Source of the DNA: Bacteroidales bacterium
Lineage (GTDB): Bacteria > Bacteroidota > Bacteroidia > Bacteroidales > F082
Assembly (NCBI GenBank): GCA_016285355.1
Contig: JAEEQP010000047.1
Span: 1-31,104 of the forward strand
Length of the DNA: 31,104 nt
Reading direction: 5' to 3'
Positions 9,042-16,262 of the stretch are shown here, piece after piece; position 1 is the first letter of the stretch; each line of letters starts with the position of its first letter. The translations under genes and the position numbers were made by a program. The notes below the pieces were generated by a model. It did no database searches and was not told where the DNA came from. It saw only the letters and a list, made by a program, of their open reading frames with translations.

Positions 9042-9689
9042 TTATTTAGTAAATACATAGCGTAAAATGTTCGCTCCCATCTTTAAGGCTTTTTCTCTTG
9101 TTTCCTGCGAGTCGTGATGCACACGCTGGTCTTCCCAACCGTCGCCGAGGTCGCACTCGTAAGTAAAGATACACACAATCCGACCTTCGTAAATTAAAGC
9201 GAAGAGCTGGGGCGGTTTATTGTCATGCTCGTGAATTTTTGGCAAACCATTCGGGAACGGATACGGCTTTTGAAAAATCTCATGCGTATAGGGCAATTCC
9301 ACGAAATCCAGTTCGGGAAACACCTTTTTCATTTGAGGTTCAATGTATTGGCGGATGCCGTAGTTGTCGTCGATGTGGAGGAAACCGCCGGCCAGCATGT
9401 AGTTGCGGAGGTTTTGCGCCTCGGCGGCATCGAAAACCACATTGCCGTGACCTGTCATGTAAACGTAAGGATAATTGAACAAGTCCGGACTTGAAGGCTC
9501 CACGGTGGGCACATTAGGATTGATATCCGTCCCAATTTCTTGGTTGCAGAAACGCACCAAGTTAGGCAAAGAGGTCGGATTGCCGTACCAGTCTCCGCCC
9601 CCACGGTATTTCAGCAAAGCGATGTTGAGTTGCTGGGCTGAGGCAACAAACGAGAACGCTAATAATATGACAATCAACAGTTTTTTCAT
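9042..9689 (-). CDS. Secreted DUF4159-domain protein (215 aa)
   Basis: I choose ATG 9689 over an ATG 33 bases upstream because a signal peptide (MKKLLIVILL core, ending ASAQ) begins there and because this ATG overlaps the rsmE TGA in an ATGA arrangement. The mature domain starts with NIALLKYRGGGDWYGNP and continues through YVYMTGHGNVVFD, a GGFLHIDDNYG loop and the C-terminal YECDLGDGWED, all characteristic of DUF4159. The fold resembles class I glutamine-amidotransferase-like or ThuA-like domains. The protein is exported to the periplasm or beyond; its activity is unknown. The gene is coupled to rsmE and followed closely by the zinc-ribbon gene. Confidence 0.85.
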   Translation of the reverse strand: MKKLLIVILLAFSFVASAQQLNIALLKYRGGGDWYGNPTSLPNLVRFCNQEIGTDINPNVPTVEPSSPDLFNYPYVYMTGHGNVVFDAAEAQNLRNYMLAGGFLHIDDNYGIRQYIEPQMKKVFPELDFVELPYTHEIFQKPYPFPNGLPKIHEHDNKPPQLFALIYEGRIVCIFTYECDLGDGWEDQRVHHDSQETREKALKMGANILRYVFTK

Positions 9690-10393
9690 TTCATCTGGTT
9701 GATTAGTTGGATAGTATGACAAGCCACGATGGCCGCTGTTTCAGTTCTCAAACGTGCCTCACCTAAGCTGCATGGCACAAAACCGTTCTCTTTGGCCAAG
9801 GCCACTTCCTCAGGACTGAAATCACCCTCGGGACCGATGAGCACCAAAGCATTTGCACCTTTATTATATAGGTCGCAGAGGCAGTCTTTCACATCATCGT
9901 CAATCCAGGCGATAAATTTTTGCCCTTCAAAGGGTTGCTTTACCAATTTCTCAAACGACACCAAATCCTCTACCTTCGGCAGTCGCGATTTGATGCTCTG
10001 CTTCATCGCCGCCACCATCACCTTTTGGAAACGCTCCACGTTGGCGGCACGACGCTCGGAATGGTACGAAGTGAACAATTTTACCTTATCGATACCGATT
10101 TCCGTGGCCTTTTCGAGGAACCACTCCGTGCGTTCATTGAGTTTGGTCGGAGCGATGGCGATTTCGAGCTTAAAGCCCCAATGGTCATACCCTTTGCGCT
10201 GGTTCATCAAGTTGACGGTGGCCCGCTTGGGCAAGGCCTCTACCAACTCGGCGTCGAAGAGATAGCCTTCGCCGTTGGTGACACAGAACCGCTCGCCCTC
10301 AGTCATACGCAGCACCTTGACGCAGTGCTTCGACTCGTCCTCGGGGAGGGTGGTCAGGCCTTCGGTGGCATCGGGTATGTAAAAGACGTTCAT
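9686..10393 (-). CDS. rsmE: 16S rRNA (uracil-1498-N3)-methyltransferase
   Basis: RsmE methylates N3 of U1498 in 16S rRNA using S-adenosylmethionine. The start at ATG 10393 (MNVFYIPD) fits the usual 235-residue length; the open frame runs 41 codons further upstream, but that extension overlaps the restriction gene and is not family-like. An N-terminal PUA-like domain (about 1-70, with KHCVKVLRM) precedes the SPOUT knot, marked by IGPEGDFSPEE near residue 186 and SLGEARLRTETAA near 209. The usual GPEGG is GPEGD here, a mild variation. The start lies 10 bases after the endonuclease stop, and its stop overlaps the DUF4159 start. Confidence 0.93.
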   Translation of the reverse strand: MNVFYIPDATEGLTTLPEDESKHCVKVLRMTEGERFCVTNGEGYLFDAELVEALPKRATVNLMNQRKGYDHWGFKLEIAIAPTKLNERTEWFLEKATEIGIDKVKLFTSYHSERRAANVERFQKVMVAAMKQSIKSRLPKVEDLVSFEKLVKQPFEGQKFIAWIDDDVKDCLCDLYNKGANALVLIGPEGDFSPEEVALAKENGFVPCSLGEARLRTETAAIVACHTIQLINQMK

Positions 10394-10403
10394 GATTGAT
10401 TTC

Positions 10404-11162
10404 TTATTGATTGCTTTTCGGTGTTTTGTTTCCAGAATTAAACTCAACCAATTTCTCCCAATCAATCTCTCCACTATCCTTGCAGAAATCATCAATAAAC
10501 TCCTTGGTGAACACATTAATCATTTGGGCATAACGCTTTTGGAACTCCTCGTTTCTTTCCCTCGCTTTTGTCGCCAATGGCTCAATAATATCAACGTATA
10601 AAGTCTTTTCTCCCGAAATGAAATACCAAAAATCCTGACCGCAATACTTGATATAATCGCCTTTGTCGGGGCTGCTATCTTTACCATAACAACAGCCATT
10701 GACAGCCTCAATCATCAAATTTGACCTACTGGTTCGCAAAGTCTTTTTGGCCGATTTGAAGTCTTCTTTCAATTTATCAATCTGGCTGCTATTACCCCAG
10801 TTGGGGCCCGACTTGATAGAAACAATGTATCTAATCCCTTTTCTATCAAACTCCAAATCAATACCTGTTGCCGCTGACTTCCAACCACCATACACCTGCT
10901 GATTCACAAAAATGGCCAGACCTTCCATCCAGTCGCCAAAAATGGTTTCTTCAGCTGAAGACAAAAAAGCATCTGTCAAGGACTTAACAATGTCTTGCGC
11001 CGTCACATAATACTTTGCCTTGAAAAGATAAGGATTTTTCTTGCTCAAAATGGTTTTCAAGCGCAAGGTTTCCAACTTTTTGATACGATTCTGGTGGAAC
11101 TGTCCAATGTTTTGTTCCACATATTCCTTGACTTTTTCGATAAGATTATGATTAGTTTCCAT
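10404..11162 (-). CDS. Type II restriction endonuclease, PmeII-like family (252 aa)
   Basis: The protein is cytoplasmic and resembles, from memory, type II endonucleases of the PmeII group. Conserved blocks are KKNPYLFKAK (41-50), an LSSAEETIFGDWME helix (67-80), GIDLEF (100-105) and YIVSIKSGPNWGNSSQ (112-127). Asp102 and Lys117 with an upstream Glu (Glu72 or Glu80) fit a PD-(D/E)XK active site in which the usual (D/E)XK is SIK. The start overlaps the end of the methyltransferase gene by 11 bases, so methylase and nuclease are translationally coupled with the methylase first. The stop is 10 bases before the rsmE start. The gene is visibly AT-richer than argS upstream, consistent with acquisition. 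The recognition sequence cannot be inferred. Confidence 0.8.
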   Translation of the reverse strand: METNHNLIEKVKEYVEQNIGQFHQNRIKKLETLRLKTILSKKNPYLFKAKYYVTAQDIVKSLTDAFLSSAEETIFGDWMEGLAIFVNQQVYGGWKSAATGIDLEFDRKGIRYIVSIKSGPNWGNSSQIDKLKEDFKSAKKTLRTSRSNLMIEAVNGCCYGKDSSPDKGDYIKYCGQDFWYFISGEKTLYVDIIEPLATKARERNEEFQKRYAQMINVFTKEFIDDFCKDSGEIDWEKLVEFNSGNKTPKSNQ

Positions 11163-12000
11163 AGGCTACTTCTGTTCCGAAAAGGAGCCATTCAGAAGGC
11201 TGAAGACGCTCCTTAATCTGTTGATAATAATCTAGTTTAATTTCTATTCCAATACTATTCCGATACATTCGTTGAGCCACAAAAAGAGTCGTACCACTGC
11301 CAGCAAACGGATCAAGTACCATGTCGCCTTCCTTTGTAAACAGTTTGATGAACCATTCGGGCAAAGCTTCAGGAAACGCCGCACTATGATTCTTGTTGCC
11401 ACATTCGGTGGCCAAATGTAACACATTGGTAGGATAAGCCATTTCGCGGCCTTCCCAATTGGAAATGTTTTTGCCAAAACCGCTTCCAACCTTGGAATTG
11501 TCACGAGTTTTATCCGTTTCACTCAAATTTCTCAAACGAGTTTTCGCCCAATCGCCAGTTGGCACCATCACTGCTTCTTGATACATATTGAATTGTCTGG
11601 TTTTATTGAATTGCAACAACCTCTCCCACGCATCACGGAAACGGTTGGGCCATTTGCCAGGATAGCAATTCTTTTTGTGCCAAATGAATTCCTCTGTCCA
11701 AAGCCAACCTTGCTTGCGCATCTCCATGATAAGTTCTAGAACGTATGTGCTCCGTTCTCCGTTCTGAACTTTTTCCTTGATATTCAAAATGAAAGTTCCT
11801 GTAGGCTTTAAAACTCTCAACAGCTCTTTCGTGATAGGAAGAAACCACTCAACATATTGATTTACAGCAATTCCACCGTATGTTGTTTTCCTCTGGTCAG
11901 CATACGGAGGCGAAGTGACAATCAAATCAACGGAATCGTCGGGCAACTTTTTCAGTTGCTCCGCACAATCTCCATAAATTATGTTTGCATTGACTTCCAT
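11152..12000 (-). CDS. Beta-class site-specific DNA methyltransferase (282 aa)
   Basis: The catalytic motif IV, TSPPY (residues 29-33), precedes the SAM-binding motif I, DPFAGSGTT (230-238), which is the permuted beta-class order. SPPY motifs occur in N4-cytosine and in some N6-adenine methylases, so the modified base is not settled. Motif X-like residues follow FAGSG, and a GIEI segment ends the SAM fold. The middle region (about 90-200), with FIWHKKNCYPGKWPNRF, is likely the target recognition part. Length is normal for an intact orphan-size enzyme. It is paired with the overlapping endonuclease gene and should protect host sites. It starts 42 bases after the argS stop, behind a small stem-loop at 12020-12036. 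Confidence 0.9.
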   Translation of the reverse strand: MEVNANIIYGDCAEQLKKLPDDSVDLIVTSPPYADQRKTTYGGIAVNQYVEWFLPITKELLRVLKPTGTFILNIKEKVQNGERSTYVLELIMEMRKQGWLWTEEFIWHKKNCYPGKWPNRFRDAWERLLQFNKTRQFNMYQEAVMVPTGDWAKTRLRNLSETDKTRDNSKVGSGFGKNISNWEGREMAYPTNVLHLATECGNKNHSAAFPEALPEWFIKLFTKEGDMVLDPFAGSGTTLFVAQRMYRNSIGIEIKLDYYQQIKERLQPSEWLLFGTEVAYGN

Positions 12001-12019
12001 GATTCTAATCTTTTCAATT

Positions 12020-12036
12020 AACAGCCATTGGCTGTT
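12020..12036 (-). other. Small stem-loop between argS and the methyltransferase gene
   Basis: AACAGCC (12020-12026) and GGCTGTT (12030-12036) form a perfect 7-base inverted repeat with a 3-base loop. No T-run follows on either strand, so it is unlikely to terminate transcription. It may affect mRNA processing at the argS/restriction-module junction. Confidence 0.4.
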
Positions 12037-12042
12037 GAATTA

Positions 12043-13854
12043 TCACATTCTATTCGGCATTCCAATGCCAAGCAATTCAGAAGCATTACGCAGCAAAGCG
12101 GCCACCATGTCGCAGACCTGCAGGCGGAACATGCGGCGGTCTGCATCGGGCTCCTTCAGGATACTGCACTCTTGGTAGAACTGGTTGAATTCCTTGGCAA
12201 GGTCGAAGATGAAATTAGCCACCATGGCGGGACTACGGTTCTCAGCGGCCTGGTTCAAGACCATCGGCCAGCCGTACATCATCACGATGATTTCCTTTTC
12301 TTTCGGTTGCAAGTCGTTGACCTTCACCTCACTTTCGAGCTTAATGCCTTGTTCCTCAGCCTTGCGCAGCACCGAACAGATACGAGCGTGGGTGTATTGC
12401 ACGAACGGACCTGTGTTGCCGTTGAAGTCGATGGACTCCTCCGGATTGAAGAGCATGGTCTTCTTCGGGTCGACCTTGAGGATGAAATACTTCAAGGCAC
12501 CCAGACCGATGGTGTGATATAACTTGTCGGCTTCTTCGGGTGAAAGGTCTTTGGCTTTGCCAAGTTCGTCAGAGACGGCTTTGGCTGTGGCCACCATCTC
12601 GTCCATGAGGTCATCAGCATCGACCACGGTGCCTTCGCGGGATTTCATCTTGCCGTTGGGCAGTTCCACCATGCCGTAAGAAAGGTGCTCAATGTCATTA
12701 CCCCACTCGCGGCCCAAGCGCACTAAAACGCGCTTCAACACATCAAAGTGATAAATCTGCTCATTGCCCACAACATAAATCAGCTTTTCTGGGTCATATT
12801 CGTTGTAACGCAATTGAGCCGTGCCAAGGTCTTGGGTCATATAAACAGAGGTGCCATCGCGGCGGAGCAGGAGTTTTTCGTCCAAACCCTCATCGCGGAG
12901 GTCACACCACACGGAGTTATCCTCACGGCGGTAGAGAACGCCCTTTTCGAGGCCTTCCTGCACCAGTGCTTTGCCTAAAAGGTAAGTCTGTGATTCATAG
13001 TATATCTTTTCAAAGGACACACCCATACGCTTGTAGGTCACATCAAAACCGTCGTACACCCATTGGTTCATCATCTCCCACAGGTGGCGCACTTCTGGGT
13101 CGTTGGCTTCCCACTTGCGCAACATCTCGCGGGCTTCCTGCATCAGCGTGGACTCGGCTTCGGCCTTGGCTTTGGCCTCTTCCTGTTCTTTTTCGCTCAA
13201 ATCGGCAAAGTTCGAAGGCAGCAAGGTTTTCAGCTCCTCTTTATATTTCTTGTCGAACAGCACGTAGAAGTCGCCAATGAGGTGGTCGCCTTTCTTGCCT
13301 GTCGACTCGGGGGTGCAACCGTTGCCCCACTTTTGCCAAGCCAACATGCTCTTACAGATGTGGATGCCACGGTCGTTGACCAGATTGACACGCACCACTT
13401 TTTTGCCATTGGCCTTCATAATTTCCGACACACTCCAGCCGAGGAGGTTGTTACGGATATGGCCCAAATGCAGAGGTTTGTTCGTGTTGGGTGAGGAATA
13501 CTCGATGACAACATTCTTGCCTGAAACAGGTTTGCGGCCAAACTCACAATTCTCGTGGTTCGCCTTAAAGAAATCCATCCAGAACTTGTCAGAAATCAAC
13601 AGGTTAAGGAAGCCTTTCACCACGTTGAACTTGGCAATCATGTCCGATTCCTTGATCATCTCGGCACCCATCTCGTTGGCCAATTGTTCGGGATTGCGGC
13701 CTGCCAATTTTCCGAAGGGAAACACCACGATGGTCATGTCGCCCTCAAACTCAGGGCGTGTTTTTTGAAAATTCACCTGCTGCACAGGCGGTTCCTGGCC
13801 GTACAAATTCTTGAACGACTTTATGAATAACTGTCTTAATACTTGTTCTAACAT
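12043..13854 (-). CDS. argS: Arginyl-tRNA synthetase
   Basis: This class I aminoacyl-tRNA synthetase charges tRNA-Arg. The start at ATG 13854 (MLEQVLRQLF) gives 603 residues, the normal size; the frame continues upstream to 13941 but would cross the promoter. An N-terminal Arg-tRNA-synthetase additional domain is followed by the HIGH signature in the form HLGH (129-132, within SSPNTNKPLHLGH). The KMSKS-equivalent loop is KMKSREGTVV at about residue 390. The C-terminal DALR anticodon-binding domain includes YTHARICSVLRKAEEQ and ends in the typical IGMPNRM. It appears to be the first gene of a long minus-strand series that includes the restriction-modification pair and rsmE. Confidence 0.96.
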   Translation of the reverse strand: MLEQVLRQLFIKSFKNLYGQEPPVQQVNFQKTRPEFEGDMTIVVFPFGKLAGRNPEQLANEMGAEMIKESDMIAKFNVVKGFLNLLISDKFWMDFFKANHENCEFGRKPVSGKNVVIEYSSPNTNKPLHLGHIRNNLLGWSVSEIMKANGKKVVRVNLVNDRGIHICKSMLAWQKWGNGCTPESTGKKGDHLIGDFYVLFDKKYKEELKTLLPSNFADLSEKEQEEAKAKAEAESTLMQEAREMLRKWEANDPEVRHLWEMMNQWVYDGFDVTYKRMGVSFEKIYYESQTYLLGKALVQEGLEKGVLYRREDNSVWCDLRDEGLDEKLLLRRDGTSVYMTQDLGTAQLRYNEYDPEKLIYVVGNEQIYHFDVLKRVLVRLGREWGNDIEHLSYGMVELPNGKMKSREGTVVDADDLMDEMVATAKAVSDELGKAKDLSPEEADKLYHTIGLGALKYFILKVDPKKTMLFNPEESIDFNGNTGPFVQYTHARICSVLRKAEEQGIKLESEVKVNDLQPKEKEIIVMMYGWPMVLNQAAENRSPAMVANFIFDLAKEFNQFYQECSILKEPDADRRMFRLQVCDMVAALLRNASELLGIGMPNRM

Positions 13855-13873
13855 AGCACTGAAATTAATTGCA

Positions 13874-13881
13874 CAAAAATA
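13874..13881 (-). promoter_or_regulatory. Predicted argS promoter -7 box
   Basis: On the minus strand this reads TATTTTTG, an exact match to the Bacteroidota -7 consensus TAnnTTTG, 19 bases upstream of the argS ATG. No convincing -33 TTG lies at the expected distance. It diverges from the pyrB promoter 33 bases away. Confidence 0.5.
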
Positions 13882-13914
13882 GTAAAAAAGCTGGTCACGG
13901 AATAAAAAAAAACT

Positions 13915-13922
13915 TATTTTTG
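13915..13922 (+). promoter_or_regulatory. Predicted pyrB promoter -7 box
   Basis: TATTTTTG matches the TAnnTTTG consensus exactly. Transcription would begin at about 13926-13930 and produce a leader of about 150 bases before pyrB. The -33 region is weak (CTGG at 13891-13894). Confidence 0.5.
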
Positions 13923-13929
13923 CAGTCCG

Positions 13930-14064
13930 ATGAGATACCAAAACAAGCCATCGGAAAAGATTATCACCACGGAATCAACTGATTCCATTAGAATGATTTC
14001 CCTATTATCCCATATCGACGGTCAAAGTGTTGACCGTCTTTTTTTTGCCAAAACAACAAATTAA
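13930..14064 (+). CDS. Candidate leader peptide of pyrB (44 aa)
   Basis: An ATG at 13930 opens a 44-codon frame that ends at TAA 14062-14064, just 12 bases before pyrB, and translates straight through the terminator hairpin and its T-run (Leu-Phe-Phe codons CTT TTT TTT). An internal ATG at 13993 would give 23 residues with the same end. The first ATG is at or within a few bases of the predicted transcription start, so the internal start may be the real one. The arrangement resembles the enterobacterial pyrBI leader, whose leader peptide is also about 44 residues and overlaps the attenuator. An open frame of this length has roughly a one in eight chance of arising randomly, so this is a hypothesis. 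Confidence 0.35.
   Translation: MRYQNKPSEKIITTESTDSIRMISLLSHIDGQSVDRLFFAKTTN
14017..14046 (+). terminator. Intrinsic terminator in the pyrB leader (candidate attenuator)
   Basis: GACGGTCAA (14017-14025) and TTGACCGTC (14030-14038) form a perfect 9-base stem with a 4-base loop, followed by eight T. It lies between the predicted pyrB promoter and the pyrB start, with no plus-strand gene upstream to terminate, so its natural role is premature termination of pyrB transcription. Two further stem-loops precede it: CCGATG/CATCGG (13927-13932 with 13949-13954) and GGAATC/GATTCC (13971-13976 with 13981-13986). Confidence 0.8.
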
Positions 14065-14076
14065 AACCATACGCCT

Positions 14077-14997
14077 ATGTCAATTTCACTGAAAAACCGC
14101 AGCCTGATTTCCATCAGCGACTACACGCCGGAAGAAATCTGCCACGTCCTCGACATCGCCGAGGACTTCGAGAAAAACCCGCACCAGAACCTGCTGAACG
14201 GCCGCATCATCGCCTCGCTGTTCTTCGAACCCTCGACTCGTACACGTTTGAGTTTCGAGACCGCCATCCAACTCTTGGGCGGTAACGTCATCGGCTTTAG
14301 CAGCACGGCTGGAACGAGCATCCAGAAGGGCGAATCCCTTGCCGACACCATCACCATGGTGGCCAGCTATGCCGACCTCATCGTCATGCGCAACCCCATC
14401 GAAGGCTCAGCACGCTTTGCCTCAGAAGTGTCGAAAGTGCCTGTCATCAACGCGGGCGACGGCGCCAACCAGCACCCCACCCAGTGCATGCTCGACCTTT
14501 ATAGCATCCGCAAGACGCAGGGAACATTGGAAAACCTTGAAATCACCCTCGTCGGCGACCTGAAATATGGCCGCACCGTTCACAGCCTCGTCGAGGCCAT
14601 GTGCCACTTCAATGCGAAGTTCAACCTCGTCTCGCCTGTCGAGCTGAAACTGCCGAGCGTGGTGAAGCAACACATCAAAGACCGCAACCTTGAATATCAC
14701 CAGTACACCGAATTGGAGGAGGCCATCCCCCATTCCGACATCATCTACATGACCCGCATCCAGCGCGAGCGTTTCCCCGACCCCGAGGAATACGAGAAGG
14801 TGAAAAACTCCTACGTGCTGCGCAATTACATGCTGGACGCCTCCAAACCCAACTGCCGCGTGCTACACCCGCTGCCGCGCGTCAACGAAATCCACGTCGA
14901 CGTCGACGCCAACCCGAAAGCATATTACTTCCAACAGGCACAGAATGGCGTGTACGCCCGTCAAGCACTTATAGCATCCATCCTAGGACTTAAATAA
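14077..14997 (+). CDS. pyrB: Aspartate carbamoyltransferase catalytic chain
   Basis: PyrB joins carbamoyl phosphate to L-aspartate, the first committed step of pyrimidine synthesis. Key motifs are [13 protein letters not shown] (49-61, carbamoyl phosphate site STRTR 53-57), SIQKGES with Lys84, HPTQ (133-136), [13 protein letters not shown] (158-170) and HPLPR (264-268). The 306-residue length is standard. The gene is followed by pyrI, so the enzyme should be the class B dodecamer with allosteric regulatory chains. It lies behind a leader with an intrinsic terminator, suggesting control by attenuation. ATG 14077 follows an AT-rich Bacteroidota-type leader without a Shine-Dalgarno sequence. Confidence 0.96.
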   Translation: MSISLKNRSLISISDYTPEEICHVLDIAEDFEKNPHQNLLNGRIIASLFFEPSTRTRLSFETAIQLLGGNVIGFSSTAGTSIQKGESLADTITMVASYADLIVMRNPIEGSARFASEVSKVPVINAGDGANQHPTQCMLDLYSIRKTQGTLENLEITLVGDLKYGRTVHSLVEAMCHFNAKFNLVSPVELKLPSVVKQHIKDRNLEYHQYTELEEAIPHSDIIYMTRIQRERFPDPEEYEKVKNSYVLRNYMLDASKPNCRVLHPLPRVNEIHVDVDANPKAYYFQQAQNGVYARQALIASILGLK

Positions 14998-15010
14998 TAC
15001 AAGTCGGCGT

Positions 15011-15060
15011 TTCGACAGGCTCAACGACCTTAGCTTTTGCAGGTCCCTGAGCCTGTCGAA
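15011..15060 (+). repeat. Intergenic inverted repeat (13-base stem)
   Basis: TTCGACAGGCTCA (15011-15023) is perfectly complementary to 15048-15060, with a 24-base loop. The sequence is of the kind often found as a dispersed intergenic palindrome in Bacteroidota. It sits between pyrB and pyrI without a T-run, so it should not stop transcription but could affect mRNA stability or the relative yield of the two chains. Confidence 0.6.
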
Positions 15061-15115
15061 GTGCCGTCAACTAACAATTCAACAGTTAAACAATCAACAA
15101 TTCAACATATACGCT

Positions 15116-15583
15116 ATGGAAAAGAAAAAAGAATTGACCGTTTCCGCCATTGAGAATGGCACCGTCATCGACCATATCCCCGCCGACAAAGTGTTCCAAG
15201 TCGTCAAGATTCTGGGCTTGGAGAAAGTCAGCAACCCAGTGTATTTCGGCACCAACGTGGAAAGCAAGAAGTACGGCAAGAAAGGCTTCATCAAAGTCTC
15301 CGACAAGTACTTCGCCGCCGAAGACGTGAACAAAATCGCCCTCGTCGCCCCCACCGCCTCTATCATCGAAATCAAGGACTTTGAGGTCATCAGGAAGCAG
15401 ACTGTGACCATCCCCGAGCGCATCGAGCATATCGTGAAGTGCTTCAACCCGAACTGCGTCACCAACAAGGAGCACGATGTGCCGACCAAGTTCGTCGTCA
15501 TCAAGGACGCGCAAGGCAACATCAAACTGCACTGCCACTATTGCGAGAAGAACACCACCCAAGACAAACTTGAATTCATTTGA
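15116..15583 (+). CDS. pyrI: Aspartate carbamoyltransferase regulatory chain
   Basis: PyrI binds nucleotides through its N-terminal domain (about 8-100; VSAIENGTVIDHIPADK) and contacts the catalytic trimers through a C-terminal zinc domain. The four zinc ligands are Cys109, Cys114, Cys140 and Cys143 (CFNPNC and CHYC), all present. At 155 residues the length is normal. Nucleotide-dependent regulation of PyrB (CTP/UTP versus ATP in well-studied members) is therefore expected. It follows pyrB by 118 bases and is followed by lemA after two bases. Confidence 0.95.
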   Translation: MEKKKELTVSAIENGTVIDHIPADKVFQVVKILGLEKVSNPVYFGTNVESKKYGKKGFIKVSDKYFAAEDVNKIALVAPTASIIEIKDFEVIRKQTVTIPERIEHIVKCFNPNCVTNKEHDVPTKFVVIKDAQGNIKLHCHYCEKNTTQDKLEFI

Positions 15584-15585
15584 TC

Positions 15586-16164
15586 ATGAAGAAGATAGCT
15601 CTTATCATCGCCATCGTTGTGGGTATCATCCTCATTTGGGGCATTGGTGCCTACAACGGTTTCGTGAAGAAGCAGGAAGCCATGACCACGGCCTGGGGTC
15701 AGGTGGAGAACGTCTACCAACGTCGCGCCGACCTTGTGCCTAACCTCGTCGCCTTGGTGAAGAATTACGCCGAATACGAACAAGGCACGCTCATCGCCGT
15801 GACAGAAGCCCGAGCCAAAGCCACCAAGACCACCGTCAACACGGAAAACTTCGACGAAACCGAGTTTGCCAACTTTGAAGCTGCACAAAAAGAGTTGGGC
15901 AACTCATTGAACCGCCTCATCGTTGAGGTGGAGAACTACCCCGACCTGAAAGCCAACGAGGAATACCTTACCTTACAGGCCCAACTGGCCGGTTGCGAGA
16001 ACCGCATCCAAACGGAGCGCGAACGTTTCAACAATGCTGCCAAGGCCTATAACCAAAGCATCCGCCAATTCCCGAACAGTCTAATCGCCAACATGTTCGG
16101 ATTTGAGAAACGGCCTTATTTTGAGGCTGAGGCTGGGGCTGAGAAGGTGCCGGAGACGTTCTAA
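15586..16164 (+). CDS. lemA: LemA family protein (192 aa)
   Basis: A short N-terminal segment is followed by one transmembrane helix (about residues 3-20, IALIIAIVVGIILIWGIG), then a long helical-bundle domain with the LemA hallmarks AYNGFVKKQEAMTTAWGQVE and YQRRADLVPNLVALVK and, near the end, a YNQSIRQFPNSLIANMFGF segment. The frame can be read from a TTG at 15580 overlapping the pyrI stop, but ATG 15586 is the better start. The molecular role of LemA proteins is unclear; they are membrane-anchored with the helical domain outside. Its position two bases after pyrI indicates co-transcription with the pyrimidine genes, although a functional link is not obvious. Confidence 0.92.
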   Translation: MKKIALIIAIVVGIILIWGIGAYNGFVKKQEAMTTAWGQVENVYQRRADLVPNLVALVKNYAEYEQGTLIAVTEARAKATKTTVNTENFDETEFANFEAAQKELGNSLNRLIVEVENYPDLKANEEYLTLQAQLAGCENRIQTERERFNNAAKAYNQSIRQFPNSLIANMFGFEKRPYFEAEAGAEKVPETF

Positions 16165-16187
16165 ACGTTGCTTACATTAAAACAGAA

Positions 16188-16223
16188 TCGGGCGGAATCC
16201 TAGTGGGTTTCGCCCGAGTTTTT
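16188..16223 (+). terminator. Terminator of the pyrB-pyrI-lemA operon
   Basis: TCGGGCG GAATCC (16188-16200) pairs with GGGTTT CGCCCGA (16205-16217), including two G-T pairs, around a TAGT loop; G and five T follow. It lies 23 bases after the lemA stop and separates it from the convergent Fic gene. Confidence 0.85.
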
Positions 16224-16262
16224 ATCCAGAAAAATTACCAACCTTGGAAACAAAATGGCTTT

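Noticed and set aside
10394..10516. 41-codon N-terminal extension of rsmE
   Set aside because: It overlaps the endonuclease gene and is absent from normal RsmE proteins; ATG 10393 gives the usual length.
13855..13941. 29-codon N-terminal extension of argS
   Set aside because: It crosses predicted promoters and lacks similarity to ArgRS N-termini.
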